DNA of 64,000 nt, taken from positions 1 through 64,000 of the forward strand of contig SUTT01000004.1 of assembly GCA_015152565.1 (NCBI GenBank). The letters run 5' to 3'. Position numbers and translations under genes: made by a program. The notes beneath the pieces are model-generated. The model searched no databases, was not told where the DNA came from, and saw only the letters and a program-made list of their open reading frames with translations. Shown here in pieces: positions 30,169-38,820 of this stretch (the first letter of the stretch is position 1; each line of letters starts with the position of its first letter). This DNA comes from Cyanobacteria bacterium SIG27. GTDB taxonomy: Bacteria; Cyanobacteriota; Vampirovibrionia; Gastranaerophilales; Gastranaerophilaceae.

Positions 30169-30933
30169 ATGGTTGTTTTAAAAAGAAAAATAATAGATTT
30201 TATTAAAAAAACCAATATTATTAAAAAAATCAATTACAATGAATTTGTATTTTATTTCCTTTTTGGTTTAAAAAGTCAATTTGGACAGTTTAAAATCAAT
30301 ATCAATACAAATTGTCTTGTTTTATCGCAATATCCTGGTGCAGAAACAAAGGGCTTGGGTGGTTTAATTGCTCAATACCCTAAAAATTTTGAAATTTTAT
30401 GTTTAACCAATGGTTCAGCAATGTTGAGCGAATTTAATCCGATTGAATCGGCAAGCATTAAAAAACAACAGTTTAGCGACGTTATGAAATCAATTCGTGT
30501 TAAAGGGCATAAAATATTTGATATTGATTCAAAAACATTAAAAAATTACTATTCAACTTTCAAAAAAATCGATATTTCGGAAGCTGATTATATTTTTGTT
30601 CCAAATGTTTATGATAATAACATTGATACAATTGCTCTTTTGAGGCATTTTAAACAAATTTTAAAAGATAAAGAGCACAAAGAAAATTTGAAAATCATTA
30701 TGTTTGAATCGGATTTTCCAATGTGCACTTTGGATTATTTTGTTAATATTGAAACAATTTTGGAAACTAAAAAAAGAATGTTGAGTTATTATTATCCACA
30801 AGATAAATTTCCAAATTTAATTGATAAAATTCTTGGACTTAATGCTTTTAGGGCAATTCAGCATAATTGCGAATATTGTGAAGCGTTTATGTTTTTTAGT
30901 GTGGAAGAATTTTTAAAAATCCCTCATATATAA
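30169..30933 (+). CDS. Divergent LmbE/PIG-L deacetylase-like protein
   Basis: LSQYPGAETKGLGGLIAQYPKNFEILCLTNGS parallels (A)PHPDDE..GGxI..VxxLTxG; later YFVNIETILETKKRMLSYYYPQ. Confidence 0.6.
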   Translation: MVVLKRKIIDFIKKTNIIKKINYNEFVFYFLFGLKSQFGQFKININTNCLVLSQYPGAETKGLGGLIAQYPKNFEILCLTNGSAMLSEFNPIESASIKKQQFSDVMKSIRVKGHKIFDIDSKTLKNYYSTFKKIDISEADYIFVPNVYDNNIDTIALLRHFKQILKDKEHKENLKIIMFESDFPMCTLDYFVNIETILETKKRMLSYYYPQDKFPNLIDKILGLNAFRAIQHNCEYCEAFMFFSVEEFLKIPHI

Positions 30934-30938
30934 TAAAA

Positions 30939-31195
30939 GCCGCACTATATCTATCGAAAGACTAATTACAAGCCTACGATTGAAAAATCTCCTAAATAAA
31001 TTTCTATACCCGCAAAACCTGCCTTAGAGCTGCTATGTTTCCATCCTGACTCGGTTGGGGCGATTTTACGCCATAAAAACCTAAATTCTCAACAATTTTT
31101 CAATTTTCAATCTTACAATCAATCCGCCTCATGATATACTCTGCGCCCGACATAAGCTTTCGGTCAAGAGGAAGCAACCCCCCACGAAGTGCGGC
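30939..31195 (-). ncRNA. ffs: Signal recognition particle RNA, large Alu-containing type
   Basis: Minus strand contains GAGTCAGGATGGAAACATAGCAGCTCTAAGGCAGG (S-domain signature); termini GCCGCAC/GTGCGGC pair; T-rich 3' end. Confidence 0.88.
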
Positions 31196-31278
31196 AAATA
31201 TATTTTATCATAAAATTATATTATTGGCATAAATTCTAAAATTAGGTATAATATTTTTAGAATTAAGGAGTAAAGTTA

Positions 31279-31629
31279 ATGACAAAACAACCATCAGATA
31301 CAACCCCAATCGAAGTAAGTATAATAACAAAAGACCATGAAATTAAGGGGACTGTTTATGTTTCAAAGTTTACAAAATCAAACCGTGAATTGACCGAACT
31401 TCTTAATGATAAAGATAGAAGATTTTTGGCGGTTACTAATGCTGAAATTGTTGCTTTAAGCGGAAACGCCACTCCAAGAAGATATGATTTCTTAGAAATT
31501 CATGTTGATTCAATTATGATTATGCATCCTGCTTCTCAAACATTATTTAAAGAAAGTTCTAAAGCTTCTGAAGATATTATGAAATTTAGAGAATTGAGAA
31601 ATAGATTATCTCAAACTAAACCTTTTTAG
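31279..31629 (+). CDS. Hypothetical protein
   Basis: 116-aa ORF with RBS aaggag; no recognised domain. Confidence 0.7.
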   Translation: MTKQPSDTTPIEVSIITKDHEIKGTVYVSKFTKSNRELTELLNDKDRRFLAVTNAEIVALSGNATPRRYDFLEIHVDSIMIMHPASQTLFKESSKASEDIMKFRELRNRLSQTKPF

Positions 31630-31637
31630 CTAAACTT

Positions 31638-31718
31638 GCTGACGTGGTGGAATGGTAGACACGCATGCTTGAGGTGCATGTGGCGAGAGCTGTGGGAGTT
31701 CGAGTCTCCCCGTCAGCA
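31638..31718 (+). tRNA. tRNA-Leu (anticodon GAG)
   Basis: Acceptor GCTGACG/CGTCAGC, anticodon stem CATGC-TTGAGGT-GCATG, long variable arm, T-arm GGGAG-TTCGAGT-CTCCC; CCA not encoded. Confidence 0.95.
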
Positions 31719-31765
31719 TTATTTAAAATATTTTTATATTAAAATATCATTAACTGGAGGAAATT

Positions 31766-32581
31766 ATGAAAAAGATTTTAGTTATTTTTTGTTTAATGAT
31801 GTTTAATTTGGCTTTTGCTACGACAGACTGGAATAGTACCGCTGCCTTAAAACGTGTAAATACTATTGGAACAAAGCTTTTAAAAGCAAACAATGTGAAT
31901 TACGATATTGAATTTAAAGTTTCAAATGAAGAAGACGTTAACGCTTATGCTAATTTAGATAAAGAAATTTATGTTTATAAAGGCTTATTAGAATTTGTAG
32001 ATAACGATGAAGAACTTGCTGGTGTAATTGGTCACGAAATGGGTCACATTATTAATGGTCACTGCGCAAAACAAGGAGTTTTAGGCACTGCAATTGCTGT
32101 TTTTGCTAACTTAGTAAGCAAAAATGAAATAGTAACTGCAATGGGTACAACTTTGGCTCAAAGCAAATTATCAAGAAATGATGAGTTTGAAGCTGATATC
32201 ACCGGGGTTGATTTAATGGAAAAAGCCGGATATAACCCACTAGCTATGGTTTCATTGTTAAACAAAATTTCCGGTAATTATATCGATATCTTGCAAACCC
32301 ATCCAAGTGGCGAAAAAAGAATTTTAAATGTTTATAATTATGTTGATTATAACTATAATTCTAAAATTTCAAAAGGTTATCCAACAGATTCATATCAAAA
32401 AGCTCTTGTTATGATTAAACCGACAATTGAAAAAAGAAAAAATTCTGAAGCCTTGGCGCAAAAATTCAATAAACAACAAGAAAAATTGTTGAAAAAGAAA
32501 GAAAAAAGGGCTAAAAAAATGCAAGGAACATCTTCTGTTTGGGATGGATATTATACAACTTTGCAATATTTAGCTAATTAA
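31766..32581 (+). CDS. M48 family metallopeptidase, secreted
   Basis: Signal peptide MKKILVIFCLMMFNLAFA; HExxH GVIGHEMGHIINGH; FEADITGVDLM. Confidence 0.9.
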   Translation: MKKILVIFCLMMFNLAFATTDWNSTAALKRVNTIGTKLLKANNVNYDIEFKVSNEEDVNAYANLDKEIYVYKGLLEFVDNDEELAGVIGHEMGHIINGHCAKQGVLGTAIAVFANLVSKNEIVTAMGTTLAQSKLSRNDEFEADITGVDLMEKAGYNPLAMVSLLNKISGNYIDILQTHPSGEKRILNVYNYVDYNYNSKISKGYPTDSYQKALVMIKPTIEKRKNSEALAQKFNKQQEKLLKKKEKRAKKMQGTSSVWDGYYTTLQYLAN

Positions 32582-32678
32582 GGTTGAAAAATATTCATAC
32601 AGTGCCCAAAATTTTAGCTCGATAAATCTCGTAAATTCCAGGAAGTTTAGCATGACGGGGTATAATTATTTTAACATT

Positions 32679-32788
32679 CGTCATTCTGAGGGAGTGAAGC
32701 GAGCGAAGAAATTGAAAGCTCCTAAGGAACTTTGTTCTTATGCCCTTGCAGCGTTCGCTCGACTAGCGTCGGCTCCTTGCTGCAAGGG
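32679..32788. repeat. Extragenic palindromic repeat (GTCATTCTGAG..GCGAAGAA) followed by a large hairpin
   Basis: cgtcattctgagggagtgaagcgagcgaagaa; cccttgcagc...gctgcaaggg (32743-32788). Confidence 0.75.
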
Positions 32789-32824
32789 TGCGCAATTTTT
32801 TTATTGTTTTGGTTTTATTGAAAT

Positions 32825-33121
32825 ATGAATAATTCTCCATTGAATCTAAATTCTATTCGTCAGCCGGCACCAAGCGTTGGGGGCAGTGAAGTTCAACAAG
32901 AACGAAAATTTAATTTGCCAAATGTCGGAGTGGTTAGTGTGCCAAATATTTCTAAAACACCTCTAAGTGATGTTTTAGCGCTCAAAAAACAGCAAAATCC
33001 AAAAATGGCATACAAATTAACTCCAAAATCCAAAAAAGGATTCAATCTTCAAGCATTTTTTTCTTTATCAATTGTTGGCTGTTCGATAGGGGCTTTATTA
33101 AAATTGATAAAGAAAAAATAA
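32825..33121 (+). CDS. Hypothetical protein with C-terminal hydrophobic segment
   Basis: 98 aa; FFSLSIVGCSIGALLKLIKKK terminus; followed by terminator. Confidence 0.6.
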   Translation: MNNSPLNLNSIRQPAPSVGGSEVQQERKFNLPNVGVVSVPNISKTPLSDVLALKKQQNPKMAYKLTPKSKKGFNLQAFFSLSIVGCSIGALLKLIKKK

Positions 33122-33126
33122 ACCTA

Positions 33127-33152
33127 AAACCTCCCTTTTGGGAGGTTTTTTA
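33127..33152. terminator. Terminator
   Basis: aaacctccc-tttt-gggaggttttttt. Confidence 0.8.
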
Positions 33153-34622
33153 TCAATCAATCTGTATTATATTAACACCAAAATCTTCTTTTAAACTTTC
33201 TACTACGTGTGGATTAATCAACATGTGAGAACAATTTGCAATATGTAAATCTACATCTTTATTTAAAAGCATAAATAATATTGCTAAATTTGAAAGATTA
33301 CATTGAGAGAAAAACGCAACAATTTTAATATCTTTTTCTTTTAATTTTTCAACCGATTCAAGCAAAATATCGCCCTCCAAAGGACAATTTAGCTCAACAA
33401 TTTCTTTTGTTTTAAAATCAATTTTTCTATCTATTTTTCCTGAAATTGCAATGACTTCTTTTGCTGTTGTGTTGTTTATAAATTTTATTATTTTTTCTCT
33501 ATCATATTCAATGTTTAAATCTTCGCTTTCTTTCGATTTTTCACACTTATTTAACTTCAAAGCCGCTTCAATGACAGGTTTATAATCATCATTTTTAATA
33601 TCAAGCACCTTAGAAAAAGAGATTAATTTATTTGAAAAAATTTCGCCTCTATATAAACTATCAATTTTTTGGATAAAATTTTGCGTAATTAAAATTGACC
33701 CATTAAAAATTGAAAAGTCATATTCAGGATTATCAGCTCCAAAATGCCCTTTTAGAAATTTATTATTTTTAAAATAAGGATAAAAATGAGCTAAAAATAA
33801 CGGTCCATGGGTATAGACATTAACATTTTCTTTTAAATCCATCTCTTCTAGAGTTTTTAAAAGTTTTTCAAGTTCATCAAGGTCATCTCCTGAAGCTAAA
33901 ATGCAATGTCCTTCAATGGCACTTCTTTTTGTTTTAGCACTTTCTTTTTTACCATATCTTTCTTGATAAATTGATGATAATTCAATAGCAATTTTTAATG
34001 AAAAATCAGAAAATTCGTAAATTCTTCTTTTAATTTTTTCATTTCTAATCGAATATGAACTAGTCAAAGCAAAAAAGCGTAAAACTTCAAACTTGAACTC
34101 TTTGCATTCTTTTTTAAATTTGCTGATTTTTATAAGCTCAATTGCACAAAGCCTTGAAAACAAAGTCACCACTTCAAAAAGTCTTTGTTTTGTTTTATCA
34201 ACATTTTTTTGATAATTAACAAAGCTATTTTGAGAGCAATTAATAAGCTCTGAAATAGTCATATTTTTATCAAAATTGAAATTAGAATTAATGGATTCTG
34301 TGGGAAAATTATTTAATTTACAATGTTCACCATACTTCTTTTTAACTCGATTTTTAGCTTCGTTTAATTTTTGAACAATTTTAAGATAATCTTTTTGATT
34401 GTAACTTGTGTTTATCAAAAAAATCGATAACCCATCAATTGAAAGGTCAATTGCTTCATTGTCTACTATTTTAAACTCTTTCAATTTAACAAGGTAAAAA
34501 GAAATTTCTCTAATTTCATTTAGAATAATCTGATATAGCGCACTGACGCTAGGATGTATTGAACAAGCTCCGTTTAAGGTACAGGAATTTTTCTCTGCTA
34601 TATTTTTAAAAAAATTATACAT
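33153..34622 (-). CDS. Degenerate hybrid-cluster protein (HCP/hydroxylamine reductase)-like
   Basis: SCTLNGACSIHPSVSALYQIIL; ASGDDLDELEKLLKT; VNVYTHGPLFLAHFYPYFKNNKFLKGHFG; C-term NPHVVESLKEDFGVNII. Confidence 0.65.
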   Translation of the reverse strand: MYNFFKNIAEKNSCTLNGACSIHPSVSALYQIILNEIREISFYLVKLKEFKIVDNEAIDLSIDGLSIFLINTSYNQKDYLKIVQKLNEAKNRVKKKYGEHCKLNNFPTESINSNFNFDKNMTISELINCSQNSFVNYQKNVDKTKQRLFEVVTLFSRLCAIELIKISKFKKECKEFKFEVLRFFALTSSYSIRNEKIKRRIYEFSDFSLKIAIELSSIYQERYGKKESAKTKRSAIEGHCILASGDDLDELEKLLKTLEEMDLKENVNVYTHGPLFLAHFYPYFKNNKFLKGHFGADNPEYDFSIFNGSILITQNFIQKIDSLYRGEIFSNKLISFSKVLDIKNDDYKPVIEAALKLNKCEKSKESEDLNIEYDREKIIKFINNTTAKEVIAISGKIDRKIDFKTKEIVELNCPLEGDILLESVEKLKEKDIKIVAFFSQCNLSNLAILFMLLNKDVDLHIANCSHMLINPHVVESLKEDFGVNIIQID

Positions 34623-34769
34623 AATGATAAAGTTTATATAAAACCAATCAAAATTTAATTGCCAAAAAGCGCTAAATTTAACTACTACATTTATAGGATT
34701 AATTTGAAAAATTTAAAAACATAGCGCATAATGTAACTATAACAAGATTTACTACGACTTGAGGGAAAA

Positions 34770-35054
34770 TTGATAGAAAATTACGGAAATTCGTTTAAAG
34801 AAGAACATTTTGAATGTCAAACAAACGGTATTATTTCAGATTCGATAGTCCAAAATTGGACACTGCAAGCTCTAGAATGTTATAAATTAAATTCAAATTG
34901 TGCTGTTTGTCCAATTACAAAAGCAAGATACTCTTTTAAATGTCAAATGAAACATATTGTTGATATTCTTTTAAAAACAAAAGGATTACCGGATGAAAAA
35001 GAGATTTTAAAAGGTGCTAATGTAACCCAAGTGGTTGATAATATTGTAGCTTAA
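34770..35054 (+). CDS. Small Cys-containing hypothetical protein
   Basis: 94 aa; LNSNCAVCPITKARYSFKC; TTG start. Confidence 0.6.
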   Translation: MIENYGNSFKEEHFECQTNGIISDSIVQNWTLQALECYKLNSNCAVCPITKARYSFKCQMKHIVDILLKTKGLPDEKEILKGANVTQVVDNIVA

Positions 35055-35120
35055 AGTTGTAATATAATTTTTAAATAACATAAAATTGCACCTAAATAAA
35101 TTTTTTTGTAAAATAAAGCT

Positions 35121-36347
35121 ATGATAGATTTTAAATCCACACTTTCAATTGCCCTAAATTCATTAAGAGTCAACAAAATGCGCTCTGCCTTAACGTCATT
35201 AGGTATCATTATTGGTGTTGCGGCAGTTATTATTATGCTTGCAATAGGTTCAGGCGCAAATAAATCTGTTCAAGAAAATATGGAATCTATGGGTTCTAAC
35301 CTTTTGACCATTAGAAGTGCAACCGCTAAAACGGGTGGTGTTTCAATGGGAATGGGTACAAAACCAACTCTAAATATAAAAGACGCTCAAGCAATTCAAA
35401 AGCAAGCAAGAGGAATTGAGGCTGTTGCTCCTGTACTAAATTCATCTAAACAAGTAATGTATGGTAATCAAAACTGGTCTACAACGGTTTATGGCATAAC
35501 TAATCCTTATCTTTATGCAAAAAACTATGAAATAAAATTAGGAAAAAGATTTACAGCGGATGATGATAGAAACGCTGCAAAAGTTGCAATAATTGGGAAA
35601 ACCATTGAAACAGAACTTTTTGGAGATGTTAACCCAATTGGAAAAACAATAAGAATTGGCAATGTTCCTTTTCAAGTTATCGGAACGCTTGCTCCAAAAG
35701 GACAAATGGGGATAATGGATCAAGATGATTTAATTTTTATTCCAATTACAACAGCGCAAAGAAAAGTTTTTGGAACGGATTTCCCAGGAGCCGTTAGTCA
35801 AATTATTGTTAAAGCAAAATCAATTGAAGATTCAACAATCGCTCAAAAAGATATTGAAGAAATCCTAAGATGTCGTCATAACCTTGGCGTTAGTCAAGAA
35901 AATGATTTTCAGGTTAGAAATAGCGCTGAATTTCAAGAAAGAATGAAATCCACTGTTCAAACTTTTGGAATTTTATTAGCCTCCATTGCTTCTGTTTCGC
36001 TTATTGTAGGTGGTATTGGAATTATGAATATTATGCTTGTTTCTGTAACAGAAAGAACAAAAGAAATCGGCATTCGTATGGCAATTGGCGCTCGTGCAGT
36101 TGATATTAGAACTCAATTTTTAATTGAAGCATTGGTTTTATCTCTTTTGGGTGGTCTAATTGGTGTTATCGCAGGGATTGTTATTGCACTTTTAGTTGGA
36201 AAAATCTTTGCAACAGCAATTGTAATTTCAATTTCTCCAATTCTTTTGTCTTTTGGTTTTTCAGGTCTTGTTGGAATTGGCTTTGGATATTATCCAGCTT
36301 ATAAAGCAAGCCTATTAAATCCAATTGATGCACTAAGATATGAATAA
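35121..36347 (+). CDS. MacB/FtsX-type ABC transporter permease
   Basis: ALNSLRVNKMRSALTSLGIIIGVAAVIIMLAIGSGA; GIGIMNIMLVSVTERTKEIGIRMAIGA. Confidence 0.9.
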   Translation: MIDFKSTLSIALNSLRVNKMRSALTSLGIIIGVAAVIIMLAIGSGANKSVQENMESMGSNLLTIRSATAKTGGVSMGMGTKPTLNIKDAQAIQKQARGIEAVAPVLNSSKQVMYGNQNWSTTVYGITNPYLYAKNYEIKLGKRFTADDDRNAAKVAIIGKTIETELFGDVNPIGKTIRIGNVPFQVIGTLAPKGQMGIMDQDDLIFIPITTAQRKVFGTDFPGAVSQIIVKAKSIEDSTIAQKDIEEILRCRHNLGVSQENDFQVRNSAEFQERMKSTVQTFGILLASIASVSLIVGGIGIMNIMLVSVTERTKEIGIRMAIGARAVDIRTQFLIEALVLSLLGGLIGVIAGIVIALLVGKIFATAIVISISPILLSFGFSGLVGIGFGYYPAYKASLLNPIDALRYE

Positions 36348-37727
36348 TTAATTAGCAATGATAACTCTATTTCTTCCTGTTTCTTTAGCAGTGTATAGTG
36401 CTTCGTCTGCTTTTTTATAAAGCATTTCATAATCTTTTTCGTTTTTATATTCGCTAACACCAATTGAAACAGTAACAGAGATTTCTTTAATATTTTTTAT
36501 TTTATATTCTTCAATATTGATTTTTTTATTTTCAACTGCTTCTTTTAAACGGTTTGCAACGATTATCGCTTCATCTAGTTTTGTTTGGGGCAATAAGAAA
36601 ACGAATTCTTCTCCGCCATATCGTGACGCTATGTCTGATTCTCTAAGTTCTTTTTTAATGGTTTTAGCAACATTTTTTAAAACGCAATCGCCAACAGCAT
36701 GACCATAAGTATCATTTACTTTCTTAAAGAAATCAATGTCAGACATAATGCAACATAATGGTTGATTTTGTCTTTTAGCATGCGCTGTTGTTTCTTTTAA
36801 GCGTTTTTCAAATTGATGACGGTTGTTGTATCCAGTCAGCGCATCAAGTGTCGCATGTTCTAAAACTTCAACATAAGATTTAGCACGAGTTAGGGTGGTT
36901 ATTGCTTGATTTTTGATTTCATCAAGATATTCAATTTCTTTATTTGTGATTTTATCAAAATGATTGTATGCAACAATTGCCCCATAAGGTTTATTATCAA
37001 CTATTAATGGAAATATTCCCATTTTTCCATCTTGTTTTAAAATAGTTGTTGATTTTGGGGTAATACTCTCTAGGTATTCATAAATTCTAGAATCAGAACA
37101 TTTATTTGGCCAAATTAACTTATATTCTTTTTTATTTTTATTTTTGATGAAAATATAAATTAAGTGCTCTTGAATAAAACCATCAATCATTTCACCCATA
37201 ATTGGTAAAATATAATCCAGTTCATATTGTGTTTGAGTAATTTGAGCTATATTTCTTAGAGTTTGATGGAATTTTGAAGAAATTTTTATTTGTTCAGAAT
37301 TTTTCAAAGTTGTAATAAACATTGAAATTTGAGAACTAACAAGTGGAAAAATATTAAAAAATTCATTTTTTTCTTTGATTTCTTCTCTAGAATTTAACTT
37401 AGCCAAACCAAGAGTTTTATTTTTTTGTTTAATTGGAAAATAAAGAATATTTTTTTCTTTTTCATATTGACTTTTTTGTACTAAAAAATTATCGAAATAT
37501 TTTTTAATTTCTTCATTTTCGCAATTTGAAGATAAATTTTCCCAAGGTTTAGTAAAATCCTTTAAAAGAAAAGAAAATTCATCCATCATGTAGATTTTTA
37601 GTTCTTCTACAGGAAAAAACAATGACAAAGCTTTTTTAAAACCTTCAACAAGAGCAGGTCTATCATTTGCTTCATCATATAGTTTAGTTAAAGAATATGT
37701 AAAATCATATAGTGTTTGAAAATCCAT
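36348..37727 (-). CDS. GGDEF-domain protein (putative diguanylate cyclase) with GAF-like N-terminus
   Basis: DALTGYNNRHQFEKRL, SDIDFFKKVNDTYGHAVGD, SRYGGEEFVFLLP. Confidence 0.92.
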   Translation of the reverse strand: MDFQTLYDFTYSLTKLYDEANDRPALVEGFKKALSLFFPVEELKIYMMDEFSFLLKDFTKPWENLSSNCENEEIKKYFDNFLVQKSQYEKEKNILYFPIKQKNKTLGLAKLNSREEIKEKNEFFNIFPLVSSQISMFITTLKNSEQIKISSKFHQTLRNIAQITQTQYELDYILPIMGEMIDGFIQEHLIYIFIKNKNKKEYKLIWPNKCSDSRIYEYLESITPKSTTILKQDGKMGIFPLIVDNKPYGAIVAYNHFDKITNKEIEYLDEIKNQAITTLTRAKSYVEVLEHATLDALTGYNNRHQFEKRLKETTAHAKRQNQPLCCIMSDIDFFKKVNDTYGHAVGDCVLKNVAKTIKKELRESDIASRYGGEEFVFLLPQTKLDEAIIVANRLKEAVENKKINIEEYKIKNIKEISVTVSIGVSEYKNEKDYEMLYKKADEALYTAKETGRNRVIIAN

Positions 37728-37731
37728 TTTC

Positions 37732-38790
37732 TTACTCCCCTATGAAAATTTCTCTATTAGCGCAAGTTTTAAAGCTTTTAACGAATTCATTATTTTCACT
37801 ATCATCTAAATTGATAACTAATTTCCCTGCTTTATACTTGGCAACAGATTTTTTTTCTTCTTCCTCTTTTAATTTTTTGAAATAATCACTGTCTTTATCT
37901 GTGGCAATTTTTTGATTTACTTCTGATAGAATATCATAAATGAAGATGGTTTTGGAGTTATCTCCAATGGAATCTAATAGCATTCCTGCTTTTTTAAATT
38001 CAGATGCAGCACCCTCATATTCTTTCATATCATTCAATAAAACCGCAAGATTAAAATGAGCTTCGTAGTTCATTGGCTCTTTTTCAATCGCTTTACAATA
38101 ATAATATCCTGCTTGGTTTTTGTTTTTCAAAAGCTGATGAATTAAACCAAGGTTGTAGTTTGAATTATATGAATTTAAAATTTCAACCGCTTCTTCGTAT
38201 GATTCTGTTGCTTTTTCAAGATATTGTCTGCTTTTTGCTTTGTTTAAACCTGCAAGCATAGATTTTGTTTTGTATGCAATTCCCATATTATAATAAGCAA
38301 CGCCTGTGTTATAAATATAAGACTTTTTATTATCTACTAAAAATGGGATTTTAATAAATTTTGGTTTATTTGCAATTACTTTTTTGTATTGTTCTATTGC
38401 TTCATCTGTTTTAAACGTTTCAGACAAAATAATAGCGTAGTCTATTCTTGCTACTTCATAATCTGGTTTAACCAAAAGTGCTTTTTCATAGTTTTTTAAA
38501 GCATTATAGTAATCTTCATAAACAACATATAAATTAGCAAGGTTATACATTGCTCTATAGTGTTTTGGATGAAATTTTATACCTTTTTCATAGTGATTAA
38601 TGGCGTTATGCAAATCTTGCTTTTTAAAGGCTTTATCGCCTTGATGAACCCAATAATAACCTTGAACTTTTTCAATTTGTCTTTTATAAAAATCAAAAAA
38701 TAAAAAAACGCTGAGCGCAAAAATTAAAATAAGACTAATGCTTATTACTTTTGCTATTGTTGATTGAAATATTTTTTTTAATTTTTTCAT
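37732..38790 (-). CDS. TPR-repeat protein with N-terminal TM helix
   Basis: NAINHYEKGIKFHPKHYRAMYNLANL and further TPR units. Confidence 0.85.
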   Translation of the reverse strand: MKKLKKIFQSTIAKVISISLILIFALSVFLFFDFYKRQIEKVQGYYWVHQGDKAFKKQDLHNAINHYEKGIKFHPKHYRAMYNLANLYVVYEDYYNALKNYEKALLVKPDYEVARIDYAIILSETFKTDEAIEQYKKVIANKPKFIKIPFLVDNKKSYIYNTGVAYYNMGIAYKTKSMLAGLNKAKSRQYLEKATESYEEAVEILNSYNSNYNLGLIHQLLKNKNQAGYYYCKAIEKEPMNYEAHFNLAVLLNDMKEYEGAASEFKKAGMLLDSIGDNSKTIFIYDILSEVNQKIATDKDSDYFKKLKEEEEKKSVAKYKAGKLVINLDDSENNEFVKSFKTCANREIFIGE

Positions 38791-38820
38791 TCTTTATTTT
38801 AACTGGTGATGACGTATTAA

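Noticed and set aside
35121-36347. MacB-type permease as part of a complete antibiotic efflux operon
   Set aside because: No adjacent ATPase or adaptor gene; only the permease is present here
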